From: an uncultured Actinomycetes bacterium | GTDB taxonomy: Bacteria > Actinomycetota > Thermoleophilia > Gaiellales > F1-60-MAGs149 | NCBI GenBank assembly: GCA_903873565.1 | Contig: CAIQOY010000042.1 | Location: 1 to 27,858, forward strand | Length of the DNA stretch: 27,858 nucleotides | Direction of reading: 5' to 3' | Part shown: positions 1 through 7,731 of the stretch, piece after piece | How the letters are laid out: each line of letters starts with the position of its first letter | Numbering within the stretch: the first letter of the stretch is position 1 | Made by a program: the position numbers and the translations under genes | The notes under the pieces: generated by a model | Databases searched by the model: none | What the model was told of the DNA's origin: nothing | The model's input: the letters and a program-made list of their open reading frames with translations, nothing else

Positions 1-51
1 CGTTCCCTCATGGATCGGACTACGCCGCCGGCGCCCGGTCTCCTCCCGCGA

Positions 52-606
52 TCAGGCCACGAACGCGGTCACGGCGAGCCCGATCGCGACCCCGATCGGG
101 ATGCAGGCGACCAGGGCCAGGCCGACGCCGAAGCCGGCGCCCTCGCGCTCGGCGTGCCCGCGCGCCCAGCGCACGACGAGACCGACGGCGAGCGCGATGC
201 AGGCCGGCACGCCGGCCAGCCAGAGCCACGCCACCCCCTCCGCCGGCGCCAGCGCGAGCTCGAGGCAGCGGACGGCGCCGATCACGGCCAGAAACGGCAG
301 GCACCAGAGCGCCCCTGCGGCCGGCCAGTGCGGCGGGCGCGAGAACAGGTAGGCGGCGATCAGCCCGGGCAGCGCGGAGACGAGGATCAGGGTCCACGGG
401 CCGACCGCGGGGCAGGTCGCGGCCGCACCCACCGTGCGGTCGGCGAAGCAGTAGCCGCCGAAGCCCGCCTCGCCCCCGATCAGCGTCACCGCCATCGCCG
501 TTCCCGCGGCGACGAGGACGGCCATGAGCAGCGCCAGCTTCGGCCTGCCGGTCTCGAGCCCCCGATCGAGCACACGCGGATGATCCCATGCCGGGCGGTC
601 AGTCAC
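52..606 (-). CDS. Five-helix integral membrane protein, unknown function
   Basis: The 184-residue product shows five hydrophobic segments at about residues 24-46, 72-91, 95-118, 124-145 and 158-183, so it is an integral membrane protein. The first inter-helix loop holds two cysteines (C53 and C65) that could form a disulfide if the loop faces outward. The start is GTG. It lies inside the end of a 47-aa membrane ORF immediately upstream (8-bp overlap), which suggests translational coupling. I do not recognise the family and see no catalytic motif. The reading frame is favoured over its antisense shadows because only this frame gives clean hydrophobic helices. Confidence 0.6.
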   Translation of the reverse strand: MTDRPAWDHPRVLDRGLETGRPKLALLMAVLVAAGTAMAVTLIGGEAGFGGYCFADRTVGAAATCPAVGPWTLILVSALPGLIAAYLFSRPPHWPAAGALWCLPFLAVIGAVRCLELALAPAEGVAWLWLAGVPACIALAVGLVVRWARGHAEREGAGFGVGLALVACIPIGVAIGLAVTAFVA

Positions 607-742
607 GGCCGCCGCGCCGCCAGACGAACGGGATCACGGCGACCAGCGGCAGGACCCCGAGCCAGGTGTCGAAGAGCCACGCGATGGCGACCGACGCCGC
701 GATCGCGATCGCGCCGACTACGAGCCACGCTCGAGCGTCCAC
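599..742 (-). CDS. Small two-helix membrane protein (47 aa)
   Basis: A short GTG-initiated frame encodes 47 residues. It begins MDARAWLVVGAI, has two hydrophobic stretches (about residues 5-23 and 28-41) separated by FDTW, and ends in a basic RRGGRD tail. Its TGA at 599-601 lies inside the start region of the downstream membrane protein (8-bp overlap), an arrangement typical of coupled genes. No strong ribosome site is visible. The helix-helix-basic-tail design is common among small actinobacterial membrane proteins. Function is unknown, and a chance ORF cannot be excluded at this length. Confidence 0.45.
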   Translation of the reverse strand: MDARAWLVVGAIAIAASVAIAWLFDTWLGVLPLVAVIPFVWRRGGRD

Positions 743-807
743 CCCGCAAGGGTACCGGCGGGGCGCCGGCGCCACGCGACCGGCGACCGGCCCGCTACCG
801 TCGGGAC

Positions 808-1143
808 ATGAGCGTGCTCGCGCTGACCCTGATCCCGGTCGGGCTCCTGGTCGCCCTGATGACCCTGCGCGAGGAGCGGGACGTCGCCGCGATCGGCATC
901 GCGGCCGGCGGTCTCGCCCTGGCCTGCGCAGGGCTGATCGGCGCCATGACCTTCACCGCGTGGGATCCGCCTGACCTCGTGCGGGTGGGCGCCGGGGTGA
1001 TCGGGGCGCTGGCCTGGGTCGCCGCACTGGGCGCCGGAGCCGGCGGGCTGGTTCGCGGTGACCGGCGACGGGGCGGGATCGCGATCGGCCTCGCCACCCT
1101 GACCACGGCGGCGGCGGTCGCGATGGCCTCCGCGGCCGGCTGA
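808..1143 (+). CDS. Small membrane protein, unknown function
   Basis: The 111-residue product starts at ATG 808 and is almost wholly hydrophobic. Likely helices are at about residues 2-19, 28-52, 63-85 and 92-110, with short charged turns (LREERD, RGDRRR). It is divergent from the 47-aa membrane protein with a 65-bp gap, so the three membrane genes may share a regulatory region. The longer in-frame extension upstream of 808 is antisense to the other membrane gene and has Arg/Pro-rich shadow composition, so I reject it. No family is recognised. Confidence 0.55.
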   Translation: MSVLALTLIPVGLLVALMTLREERDVAAIGIAAGGLALACAGLIGAMTFTAWDPPDLVRVGAGVIGALAWVAALGAGAGGLVRGDRRRGGIAIGLATLTTAAAVAMASAAG

Positions 1144-1155
1144 CGGCCCCGAGAG

Positions 1156-1228
1156 AGCGGGCGATGGGTCTCGAACCCACGACCTACAGCTTGGGAAGCT
1201 GTCGCTCTACCAACTGAGCTACGCCCGC
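1156..1228 (-). tRNA. tRNA-Gly (anticodon CCC)
   Basis: The minus strand folds into a complete cloverleaf. The acceptor stem is GCGGGCG/CGCCCGC, the D-arm is GCTC-AGTTGGTA-GAGC, and the anticodon stem ACAGC/GCTGT has loop TTCCCAA with anticodon CCC. The variable loop is AGGTC and the T-arm is GTGGG-TTCGAGA-CCCAT. The discriminator base is T, as expected for bacterial glycine tRNAs. The 3' CCA is not encoded (TCTC follows), so it must be added after transcription. The tRNA reads GGG codons. Confidence 0.95.
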
Positions 1229-1237
1229 GTACGGGGC

Positions 1238-1243
1238 ATGATA
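1238..1243 (-). promoter_or_regulatory. Probable -10 element of the tRNA-Gly gene
   Basis: TATCAT on the minus strand ends 9 nt before the first base of tRNA-Gly, which places a start site about 3 nt upstream of the mature 5' end. A -35 at 17-bp spacing would be GTCGAG, a poor match, so only the -10 is supported. Confidence 0.4.
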
Positions 1244-1279
1244 GCGACAAGCGACGGCCCCTCGACGCCAGCTGCGGAG

Positions 1280-1305
1280 CGTCACGCGCACGCGGCTGCG
1301 TGACG
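1280..1305. repeat. Inverted repeat between tRNA-Gly and ahcY
   Basis: Arms CGTCACGC and GCGTGACG (8 bp, perfect) flank a 10-nt loop. A second short dyad (GCCGGC/GCCGGC) follows at about 1310-1326. The element lies between the tRNA promoter and the larger ahcY terminator hairpin. It may help end transcription from ahcY so that it does not read into the tRNA gene. No T-tract is present and the role is inferred. Confidence 0.3.
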
Positions 1306-1339
1306 AAGGGCCGGCGGCCCGCCGGCACGTCCCACCCCC

Positions 1340-1373
1340 GGCCTGCGCGGGACGCTCTCGTCCCGCGCAGGCC
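1340..1373 (-). terminator. Strong hairpin terminator after ahcY
   Basis: A perfect 14-bp stem (GGCCTGCGCGGGAC with its exact complement) closes a 6-nt loop, starting 9 nt beyond the ahcY stop codon. No T-run follows on the minus strand (GGGGGTGGG), as is usual for T-poor terminators of high-GC actinobacteria. It is the longest perfect hairpin I found in the window. Confidence 0.7.
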
Positions 1374-1382
1374 CCGAGGGGA

Positions 1383-2843
<1,461 letters not shown>

Positions 2844-2867
2844 GGACACTCCTTTACTCCGGGGCAG

Positions 2868-2874
2868 ATTATCA
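2868..2874 (-). promoter_or_regulatory. Possible extended -10 promoter of ahcY
   Basis: TGATAAT on the minus strand closely matches TATAAT and carries part of an extended -10. It predicts a start near 2861 and an 18-nt leader containing the AAAGGAG ribosome site. No good -35 is visible (CCGCGC at 17 bp). The A/T-rich patch stands out in this GC-rich sequence. Confidence 0.4.
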
Positions 2875-2876
2875 TT

Positions 2877-2895
2877 CGCGCCGACGGGCGGCGCG
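2877..2895 (-). terminator. Hairpin between the GNAT gene and ahcY
   Basis: CGCGCCG and CGGCGCG (7-bp perfect arms, 5-nt loop) lie 22 nt after the GNAT stop codon, and AATGATAAT follows. It could end pgk-GNAT transcripts just before the ahcY promoter. The stem is short and there is no T-run, so this is tentative. Confidence 0.35.
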
Positions 2896-2917
2896 GATCA
2901 CCCGGAGCGCAGCGGGC

Positions 2918-3439
2918 TCAGGCGGCCTCGTCGAGCACGAGCACGAGCCGCTCCAGGGCGACGAAGGTCCCGTCCACGTGAGCCCCGAAGGGATCGACCT
3001 CGCGGCGCACGAACCCGAGCCGGCCGTACAGGCTCCAGGAGGGATCCTCGTTCTCCACCACCTCGAGGTAGACCGCGCGCACCCCCGCGCGGGCCGCCCA
3101 GTCGAGCGCCTCCTGCACGAGCCGGCGGCCCACGCCGCGCCCGCGGCAGGCCGGATCGAGCCAGACGCCCCAGAGCGTGGCGCGGTGGCGGCGGCGCTGG
3201 CCGATGTCACGGGCGATCCCGGCCATCCCGACCGCCCGACCGTCCTCGAGGGCCAGCAGGATCAGCTGGTCCCCCTCCCCCGTGCTGGCGCCCACGCGCG
3301 CGGCCCAGAGGTCGTCGGAGTCGGCCGCGACCTCGTCGTAGGTCTCGAGGAAGGCGCCCGGATTGGCGGCCAGGGCGGCGAGGCGCACCTCGCGCAGGAG
3401 CGCGCCCTCGCCCGGGCGGATGGCGCGGACCTCGATCAC
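2918..3439 (-). CDS. GNAT-family N-acetyltransferase
   Basis: A 173-aa single-domain acyl-CoA-dependent N-acetyltransferase. The acetyl-CoA pyrophosphate-binding motif A is clear: WLDPACRGRGVGRRLV (about residues 94-109) fits the Q/RxxGxG/A signature. It is followed by the β5/α4 segment with VENEDPSWSLYGRLGFV, the common GNAT motif B ending where a tyrosine precedes GF. The N terminus (MIEVRAIRPGEGALLREVRLAAL) is typical of the family. The acceptor substrate cannot be read from sequence. It starts with GTG overlapping the pgk stop by 4 bp (GTGA), so the two genes are very likely translationally coupled. Confidence 0.9.
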   Translation of the reverse strand: MIEVRAIRPGEGALLREVRLAALAANPGAFLETYDEVAADSDDLWAARVGASTGEGDQLILLALEDGRAVGMAGIARDIGQRRRHRATLWGVWLDPACRGRGVGRRLVQEALDWAARAGVRAVYLEVVENEDPSWSLYGRLGFVRREVDPFGAHVDGTFVALERLVLVLDEAA

Positions 3440-4626
3440 GCGCGCAGCCCCTCGAGCGCGGGCAGGTCCCGGCCGGCGAGCAGGTCCAGCATCGACGCCC
3501 CGCCGGTGCTGACGTAGGTGACCGCGTCGGCCCGACCCGACGCGCGCAGGGCGGCGGTGGTGTCGCCGCCGCCGACCACCACGGTGCCCGGGCAGTCCGA
3601 CACCGCGGCGATCAGGGCATCGGTGCCGGCGCGGAACGGCTCCATCTCGAAGGCCCCCGCGGGGCCGTCCCAGACCACGTGCGACGCGGCCCGGATCCGC
3701 TCCGCGTAGCGCGCGGCGGTCTCGGGGCCGATGTCGAGCGCGATCCGGCCGTCGCCGACCGCGTCCGCGGCCTCGACCGCGATGCGGGCGTCGGTCGTGA
3801 GGCCGTCCGTCGACACCACGTCGGTCGGCAGCACGAGCTCGCAGCCCGATGCCGCCGCGGCCGCCTCGACCGCGGCGGCGGCCCCGAGTGCGCCGCGGTC
3901 CACGATCGACGACCCGAGCGAGGCGCCGCGCTGGGCGAGGAAGACGTGGGCGAGGGCGCCGCCGACGAGGATCGCCTCCGCCGAGCGGGCGAGGTCGGCG
4001 AGCGCGGGGAGCTTCTCGGCCGCCTTGGCGCCGCCGGCGACCACGACGCCCGCGGCGGCGCCGCGGTCGCGCAGCTCCCCGAGCGCCGCCGTCTCGTGGG
4101 CGACCACGAGCCCGGCGTACGCCGGCAGGTGCCGTGCGATCCCGGTCGTCGAGGCCTGCCGCCGATGCGCTGCGCCGAAGGCGTCGAACACGAATGCGCG
4201 GCCCGGCGCCGCGAGGGCCCGCGCGAGGGCGTCGTCGTCCGCATCCTCGCCGGGCTCGAAGCGCACGTTCTCGAGCAGCACGGCGTCACCCGGGCGCAGG
4301 TTGAGGATCGAGGCCCGGGCCAGCGGGCCCACCGTGTCGGCGGCGTGCGCGACGAGGGAGCCGACCGCCGACGACAGGCGCTCGGCGACCGGCAGGAGCG
4401 ACCCCGCGGGGACGACCCGACGTCCGCCGGGCCGACCGAGATGGGCCAGCACGATCACGAAGGCGCCGCCGTCCATCAGCGCGCGGATGGTCGTCGCCGC
4501 GGCCACGATGCGGCCGTCGTCCATCACGCCGCCCTCCTCGTCGATCGGGACGTTGAGGTCGGCGCGCACGATGACCGGGAGGTTCTCCAGATCCCCCAGC
4601 TCGGCGAGCCCGCGCAGGTCGCTCAC
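3436..4626 (-). CDS. pgk: Phosphoglycerate kinase, divergent form
   Basis: The family transfers phosphate between 1,3-bisphosphoglycerate and ADP in glycolysis and gluconeogenesis. The 396-aa length is normal. The 3-phosphoglycerate site is intact: RADLNVP (R21, D23, N25), R39, AHLGRP (H62, R65), ENVRF (R122) and DAFGAAHR (R155). GGAKAAEK supplies K201 and K205, and VGGGDTT (351-357) is the nucleotide loop. Two normally conserved segments differ. NGPMGVFE has become WDGPAGAFE (Asp at 320, Ala for Met), and STGGGAS is shortened to STGGAS (373-378). The gene stands apart from gap and tpi and is coupled to a GNAT gene, so it may be a paralogue or a lineage-specific variant. The start is GTG. It is transcribed divergently from the RidA-family gene. 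Confidence 0.85.
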   Translation of the reverse strand: MSDLRGLAELGDLENLPVIVRADLNVPIDEEGGVMDDGRIVAAATTIRALMDGGAFVIVLAHLGRPGGRRVVPAGSLLPVAERLSSAVGSLVAHAADTVGPLARASILNLRPGDAVLLENVRFEPGEDADDDALARALAAPGRAFVFDAFGAAHRRQASTTGIARHLPAYAGLVVAHETAALGELRDRGAAAGVVVAGGAKAAEKLPALADLARSAEAILVGGALAHVFLAQRGASLGSSIVDRGALGAAAAVEAAAAASGCELVLPTDVVSTDGLTTDARIAVEAADAVGDGRIALDIGPETAARYAERIRAASHVVWDGPAGAFEMEPFRAGTDALIAAVSDCPGTVVVGGGDTTAALRASGRADAVTYVSTGGASMLDLLAGRDLPALEGLRA

Positions 4627-4739
4627 GCGACGGTCCGGCGTCGGGGCGGGCGGGGCGTCCGGGGGGCGCTGCGGACGGGCACGGGCACGTCCGGGATCCT
4701 AGGCGCGCCTCGCGGCCGACGGCCCCGGTAGCCGCCGGA

Positions 4740-4745
4740 TACGAT
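4740..4745 (+). promoter_or_regulatory. Probable -10 element of the RidA-family gene
   Basis: TACGAT fits the TAnnnT pattern and predicts a start near 4752, giving a 22-nt leader with a GGAGGAGGAG ribosome site before ATG 4774. The same hexamer occurs upstream of the SDR gene at 24214. A weak -35-like CGACGG lies 17 bp upstream. Confidence 0.4.
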
Positions 4746-4773
4746 CCCCGCACCCCCGGAGGAGGAGACCCCG

Positions 4774-5160
4774 ATGCCCCAGACCATCATCAACCCCCAG
4801 GACGGCCCGCCCCACGGCGGGCCGTACAGCCACGGGATCCGCGTCGGCGACATGGTCTTCACGGCCGGCCAGGGGCCCTTCAACGCGGCCGGCGACCTGG
4901 TCGGGGACGACGTCGCCGCGCAGACCGAGGTCGTGCTCGACAACATCGAGCGCATCCTCGCCGAGGCCGGCTCGAGCCTGCGCGACGTCGTGCGCGTGAC
5001 CGCCCACCTGCAGGACCTGAAGGGCGACTTCGCCGCCTACAACGAGGTCTACGCGCGTCGCTTCGGCGACCACCGCCCCTGCCGCACCACGGTCGGCAGC
5101 ACCCTCGGCGGGTTCCTCGTCGAGATCGACGTGATCGCGATCGCCGGCAGCGGCGCCTAG
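4774..5160 (+). CDS. RidA/YjgF/UK114-family protein
   Basis: This 128-aa protein belongs to the Rid family of small trimeric proteins. Archetypal RidA hydrolyses reactive enamine/imine intermediates made by PLP enzymes such as threonine and serine dehydratases. The key arginine is R104 in PCRTTVGSTL, with E117 in VEIDVIA, matching the catalytic Arg/Glu of RidA; Y18 and N90 are also in expected positions. The usual Ala/Val before that Arg is replaced by C103. A strong GGAGGAGGAG site precedes the ATG. It may belong to another Rid subfamily, so deaminase activity is inferred. Several PLP enzymes in this window could generate its substrates. It converges with the LuxR gene, sharing the four bases of both stop codons. 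Confidence 0.85.
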   Translation: MPQTIINPQDGPPHGGPYSHGIRVGDMVFTAGQGPFNAAGDLVGDDVAAQTEVVLDNIERILAEAGSSLRDVVRVTAHLQDLKGDFAAYNEVYARRFGDHRPCRTTVGSTLGGFLVEIDVIAIAGSGA

Positions 5161-6173
5161 CCGTCGACCGGGACGTCGAGCCGGATCAGCCCGTGCTCGA
5201 CGGCCCGCGCCGCGGCGCCCGTACGCGTCTCGGCCCCGAGTTTGCGCAGGACGTGCTCGACGTGCGTCGCCACCGTGCGCGGCGCGACGCCGAGGCGCGC
5301 CGCCACCTCGCGGTTGCACGCGCCGTCGGCGATGTGCCGCAGCACCACGGTCTCCCGGGCCGTCAGCCCGAACGGCTGCCCGGCGTGGCGCAGGCTGACC
5401 AGCGCCACCGGCTCGTCCGCGAGCCGCGCGGCCCGCGTCTGCATCATCTGCACCTCCACCAGGGCGCCGTCCGTGTCGGCCACGAGACCCCGGGCGGCGA
5501 CCAGCGGCTGGCTGCGCAGGCGCGCGGCCAGCTGGACGACCATCGCCCGATCCACGGCCGGCGGGATCCCGAGCTCCTCGGAGGCGTCGCGGGCCAGCAC
5601 GGCGCCGTCGGCGCGGACCACGAGCCGCCGCGCGTCGCGCTCCTCGTCGAGCCACGCCGCGACGTCGGCGAGGGGGTCCACCATCGCCCCGAGCACGCCG
5701 CCGAGCAGCGCCATGTAGTCGCGCACGTCATCGGTGAGGACGGCCTCGTCGGCGGTGCTGGTGTTGACCAGCCCGACGTAGCGCCCGTCGGGGGCGTAGA
5801 GCGGCGTCGTCATGCCGTCGCGGTAGCCCTCCGGGCCCCAGTACTCGAGATAGGAGTAGGTCTCGCGGTACTCGAAGTCCGTGTCGCGCATCCGCACCGG
5901 ACGGCGGCCCCCGATGATCGCGGGCATCGAGGGGTCCCGCTCGGGGTAGTCGGAGTCGACGTACGCCACCACGCGGTCGCTGTACCCCCGGTTGACGAGG
6001 GTGCGGTGCCCCGTGGCGAACGGATCGCGGACGGTCAGCTGGGCCGCCTCGTAGCGCACGACCTCGCGCAGCTCGTCGACGACCTCGGCCGCGACCTCGG
6101 GCCGCGGCCGCGCGCTCCCCACGGCGGCCCCGGCCAGCGCCAGCAGGCGCTCCTTCGCGCGGACGCGGGACAC
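5157..6173 (-). CDS. LuxR-type transcriptional regulator with N-terminal sensory domain
   Basis: The 338-aa protein ends in a LuxR/NarL helix-turn-helix at about residues 270-330, including LTARETVVLRHIADG, NREVAARLGV and RTVATHVEHVLRKLGA. The N-terminal 30-170 region, with repeated aromatic residues (YSYLEYWGPEGYRDG) and APDGRYVGLVN, resembles GAF/PAS-type small-molecule sensors. No receiver-domain phosphorylation motif is seen. The GTG start is 43 nt downstream of the amidase stop on the same strand, so it probably closes the long transporter-hydrolase operon. It is a candidate local regulator; its ligand and targets are unknown. Its TAG stop overlaps that of the convergent RidA-family gene. 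Confidence 0.85.
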   Translation of the reverse strand: MSRVRAKERLLALAGAAVGSARPRPEVAAEVVDELREVVRYEAAQLTVRDPFATGHRTLVNRGYSDRVVAYVDSDYPERDPSMPAIIGGRRPVRMRDTDFEYRETYSYLEYWGPEGYRDGMTTPLYAPDGRYVGLVNTSTADEAVLTDDVRDYMALLGGVLGAMVDPLADVAAWLDEERDARRLVVRADGAVLARDASEELGIPPAVDRAMVVQLAARLRSQPLVAARGLVADTDGALVEVQMMQTRAARLADEPVALVSLRHAGQPFGLTARETVVLRHIADGACNREVAARLGVAPRTVATHVEHVLRKLGAETRTGAAARAVEHGLIRLDVPVDG

Positions 6174-6216
6174 GACTAGCGGCGCCCCGTCGCACGCCGG
6201 GCCGGAGGACGCGCGC

Positions 6217-7689
6217 TCACAGCGGCCGCTCCCGCGGGATCCGGTAGTCGTCGACCCACGGGCGCACCCGCTCGTAGGCGGCGCTCGCGGCGATCACCGC
6301 GGCGTCGTCCTGCATCGGGCCGATCAGCTGCATCCCGACCGGCAGGCCGTCGGCGAGGCCCGCCGGGATCGACGCGGACGGGTGCCCCGTGAAGTTGGTG
6401 GCGAAGGTCAGGCAGAAGCCGATGCTCGGGTCGATCTCCACCCCGTTGACCTCGCTCGGCCCCATCGTGTCGCCGTTGTCGGCGTTGAGCGGGGGCAGGG
6501 TCGAGAGCGTCGGGGTCACGAGCAGGTCGTGCGTCGCGAAGACGGCCTGCATCGCGTCGAAGACCTGCGAGCGCATGACGTCGTCGCGCTCGAGGTCGGC
6601 GAGCGTCGCGCCGCGGGTGCGCTCCACCCACGACTTGTAGACGGGCGGGAGGTCGTCGGTCGCCATCAGGTCGAGCCCGAAGCCCTTCAGCCCCTCGAGG
6701 CCCGCGATGTTGAGCGGCATGATCATGCGGCACCACAGGTGCGCGAACTCGAGCTGGTCGATGTCGAGCCCGAGCTCGACCTCCTCCACGGTCGCCCCGG
6801 CCTGCTCGAAGGCCCGCACGGCCTCCCCGACGGTGGTGGCCACGAGCGGGTCGATCGGGTAGAAGTCGAACGCGGGGCTGTAGGCGATCCGCATGCCCTC
6901 GATCGGGCGCTGGAGCGCCCCAATGAAGTCGACCTCGTCGCGGAGGCTGTAGGGGTCGCGGGGGTCGTAGCCCTGCAGCACCTGCATCACCAGGGCCGAG
7001 TCGGCGACGGTGCGCGAGATCGGGCCCTCGGCGATCGTCGGCTGCGTGCCGGCGAAGGCGTTGGGGCGCAGCACGAGCGGCACGCGTCCGAAGGAACCCT
7101 TGTAGCCGTAGGTGCCGGTCCACGCGGCCGGGATCCGGATCGAGCCGCCCCCGTCCGTGCCCTCGGCGAACGGGACGATGCCGTCCGCGACGCAGGCGGC
7201 GCTGCCGCCCGACGAGCCGCCGGGGTTGCGCGCGGTGTCGAAGGGGTTGCAGGTCGCGCCGAACAGCGGGTTGTCGGTAATGCCGCGGTAGCCCATCACG
7301 GGACTGTTCGTCTTGCCCACGATGATCCCGCCGGCCGCCTCCACGCGCTCAGCCCACGGGCAGTGGGCGTCGATCACGTTGTCGGCGAGCGAGCGGATGC
7401 CGCCGAAGGTCGACTTCCAGCCCGGCTTGTAGTCGAACAGGTCCTTCATCAGGGTCGGGACGCCGTGCAGGGGCCCCAGCTCGTCGCCGCGCTTGACCGC
7501 GGCCTCGGCCTCGGCCGCGCGGGCACGCGCGTCCTCGTAGCCCTTGAAGATGACCGCGTTGAGGGAGGGGTTGCGCTCCTCGATCAGCTCGATGGCGCAC
7601 TCGACCGCCTCGACGGGCGAGAGCTCGCCGGAGCGGACGAGGGCCGCGATCTCCGTGGCGTCGCGGTAGGCGAACTCCTGGGCGTTCAT
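6217..7689 (-). CDS. Amidase (amidase-signature family)
   Basis: The 490-aa enzyme hydrolyses carboxamides with a Ser-cisSer-Lys triad. The visible residues are K82 in TLMKDLFD, the cis-serine in NPGGSSGGSA (about 156-163), and the nucleophile S183 in EGTDGGGSIRIPAA. Length and motif order are those of standalone amidases; no GatB or GatC is nearby, so glutamyl-tRNA amidotransferase is unlikely. A GAGAGGAG ribosome site lies about 9 nt upstream of the ATG. It follows the M20 hydrolase by 42 bp in the transporter operon, which suggests that it deaminates an imported amide or an intermediate of its breakdown. The precise substrate is not readable. Confidence 0.92.
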   Translation of the reverse strand: MNAQEFAYRDATEIAALVRSGELSPVEAVECAIELIEERNPSLNAVIFKGYEDARARAAEAEAAVKRGDELGPLHGVPTLMKDLFDYKPGWKSTFGGIRSLADNVIDAHCPWAERVEAAGGIIVGKTNSPVMGYRGITDNPLFGATCNPFDTARNPGGSSGGSAACVADGIVPFAEGTDGGGSIRIPAAWTGTYGYKGSFGRVPLVLRPNAFAGTQPTIAEGPISRTVADSALVMQVLQGYDPRDPYSLRDEVDFIGALQRPIEGMRIAYSPAFDFYPIDPLVATTVGEAVRAFEQAGATVEEVELGLDIDQLEFAHLWCRMIMPLNIAGLEGLKGFGLDLMATDDLPPVYKSWVERTRGATLADLERDDVMRSQVFDAMQAVFATHDLLVTPTLSTLPPLNADNGDTMGPSEVNGVEIDPSIGFCLTFATNFTGHPSASIPAGLADGLPVGMQLIGPMQDDAAVIAASAAYERVRPWVDDYRIPRERPL

Positions 7690-7710
7690 GCGGTCACGCT
7701 CCTCTCGGGA

Positions 7711-7729
7711 CCGCGGGCCGGGCCCGCGG
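7711..7729. repeat. Perfect 19-bp palindrome between the M20 and amidase genes
   Basis: CCGCGGGCC-G-GGCCCGCGG fills half of the 42-bp gap, starting 2 nt after the M20 stop codon. In the transcript it would form a stem of about 8 bp with a 3-nt loop, just ahead of the amidase ribosome site. It could stabilise or process the operon mRNA or weaken amidase expression. No T-run follows, so complete termination is unlikely. Confidence 0.45.
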
Positions 7730-7731
7730 CT

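Noticed and set aside
1..51. A minus-strand ATG at 9-11 reading off the left edge
   Set aside because: Only three codons lie inside the window, and the GGGAGGAG upstream is about 25 nt away, too far to support this start.
2844..2917. Possible SAH riboswitch ahead of ahcY
   Set aside because: The gap after the GNAT gene is only 74 nt and the predicted leader about 18 nt. I cannot find the conserved SAH aptamer core, only a short hairpin and a -10-like element.
6217..7689. Amidase as a GatA subunit of glutamyl-tRNA amidotransferase
   Set aside because: The signature family is shared, but there is no GatB or GatC nearby and the gene sits in a transporter-hydrolase operon.
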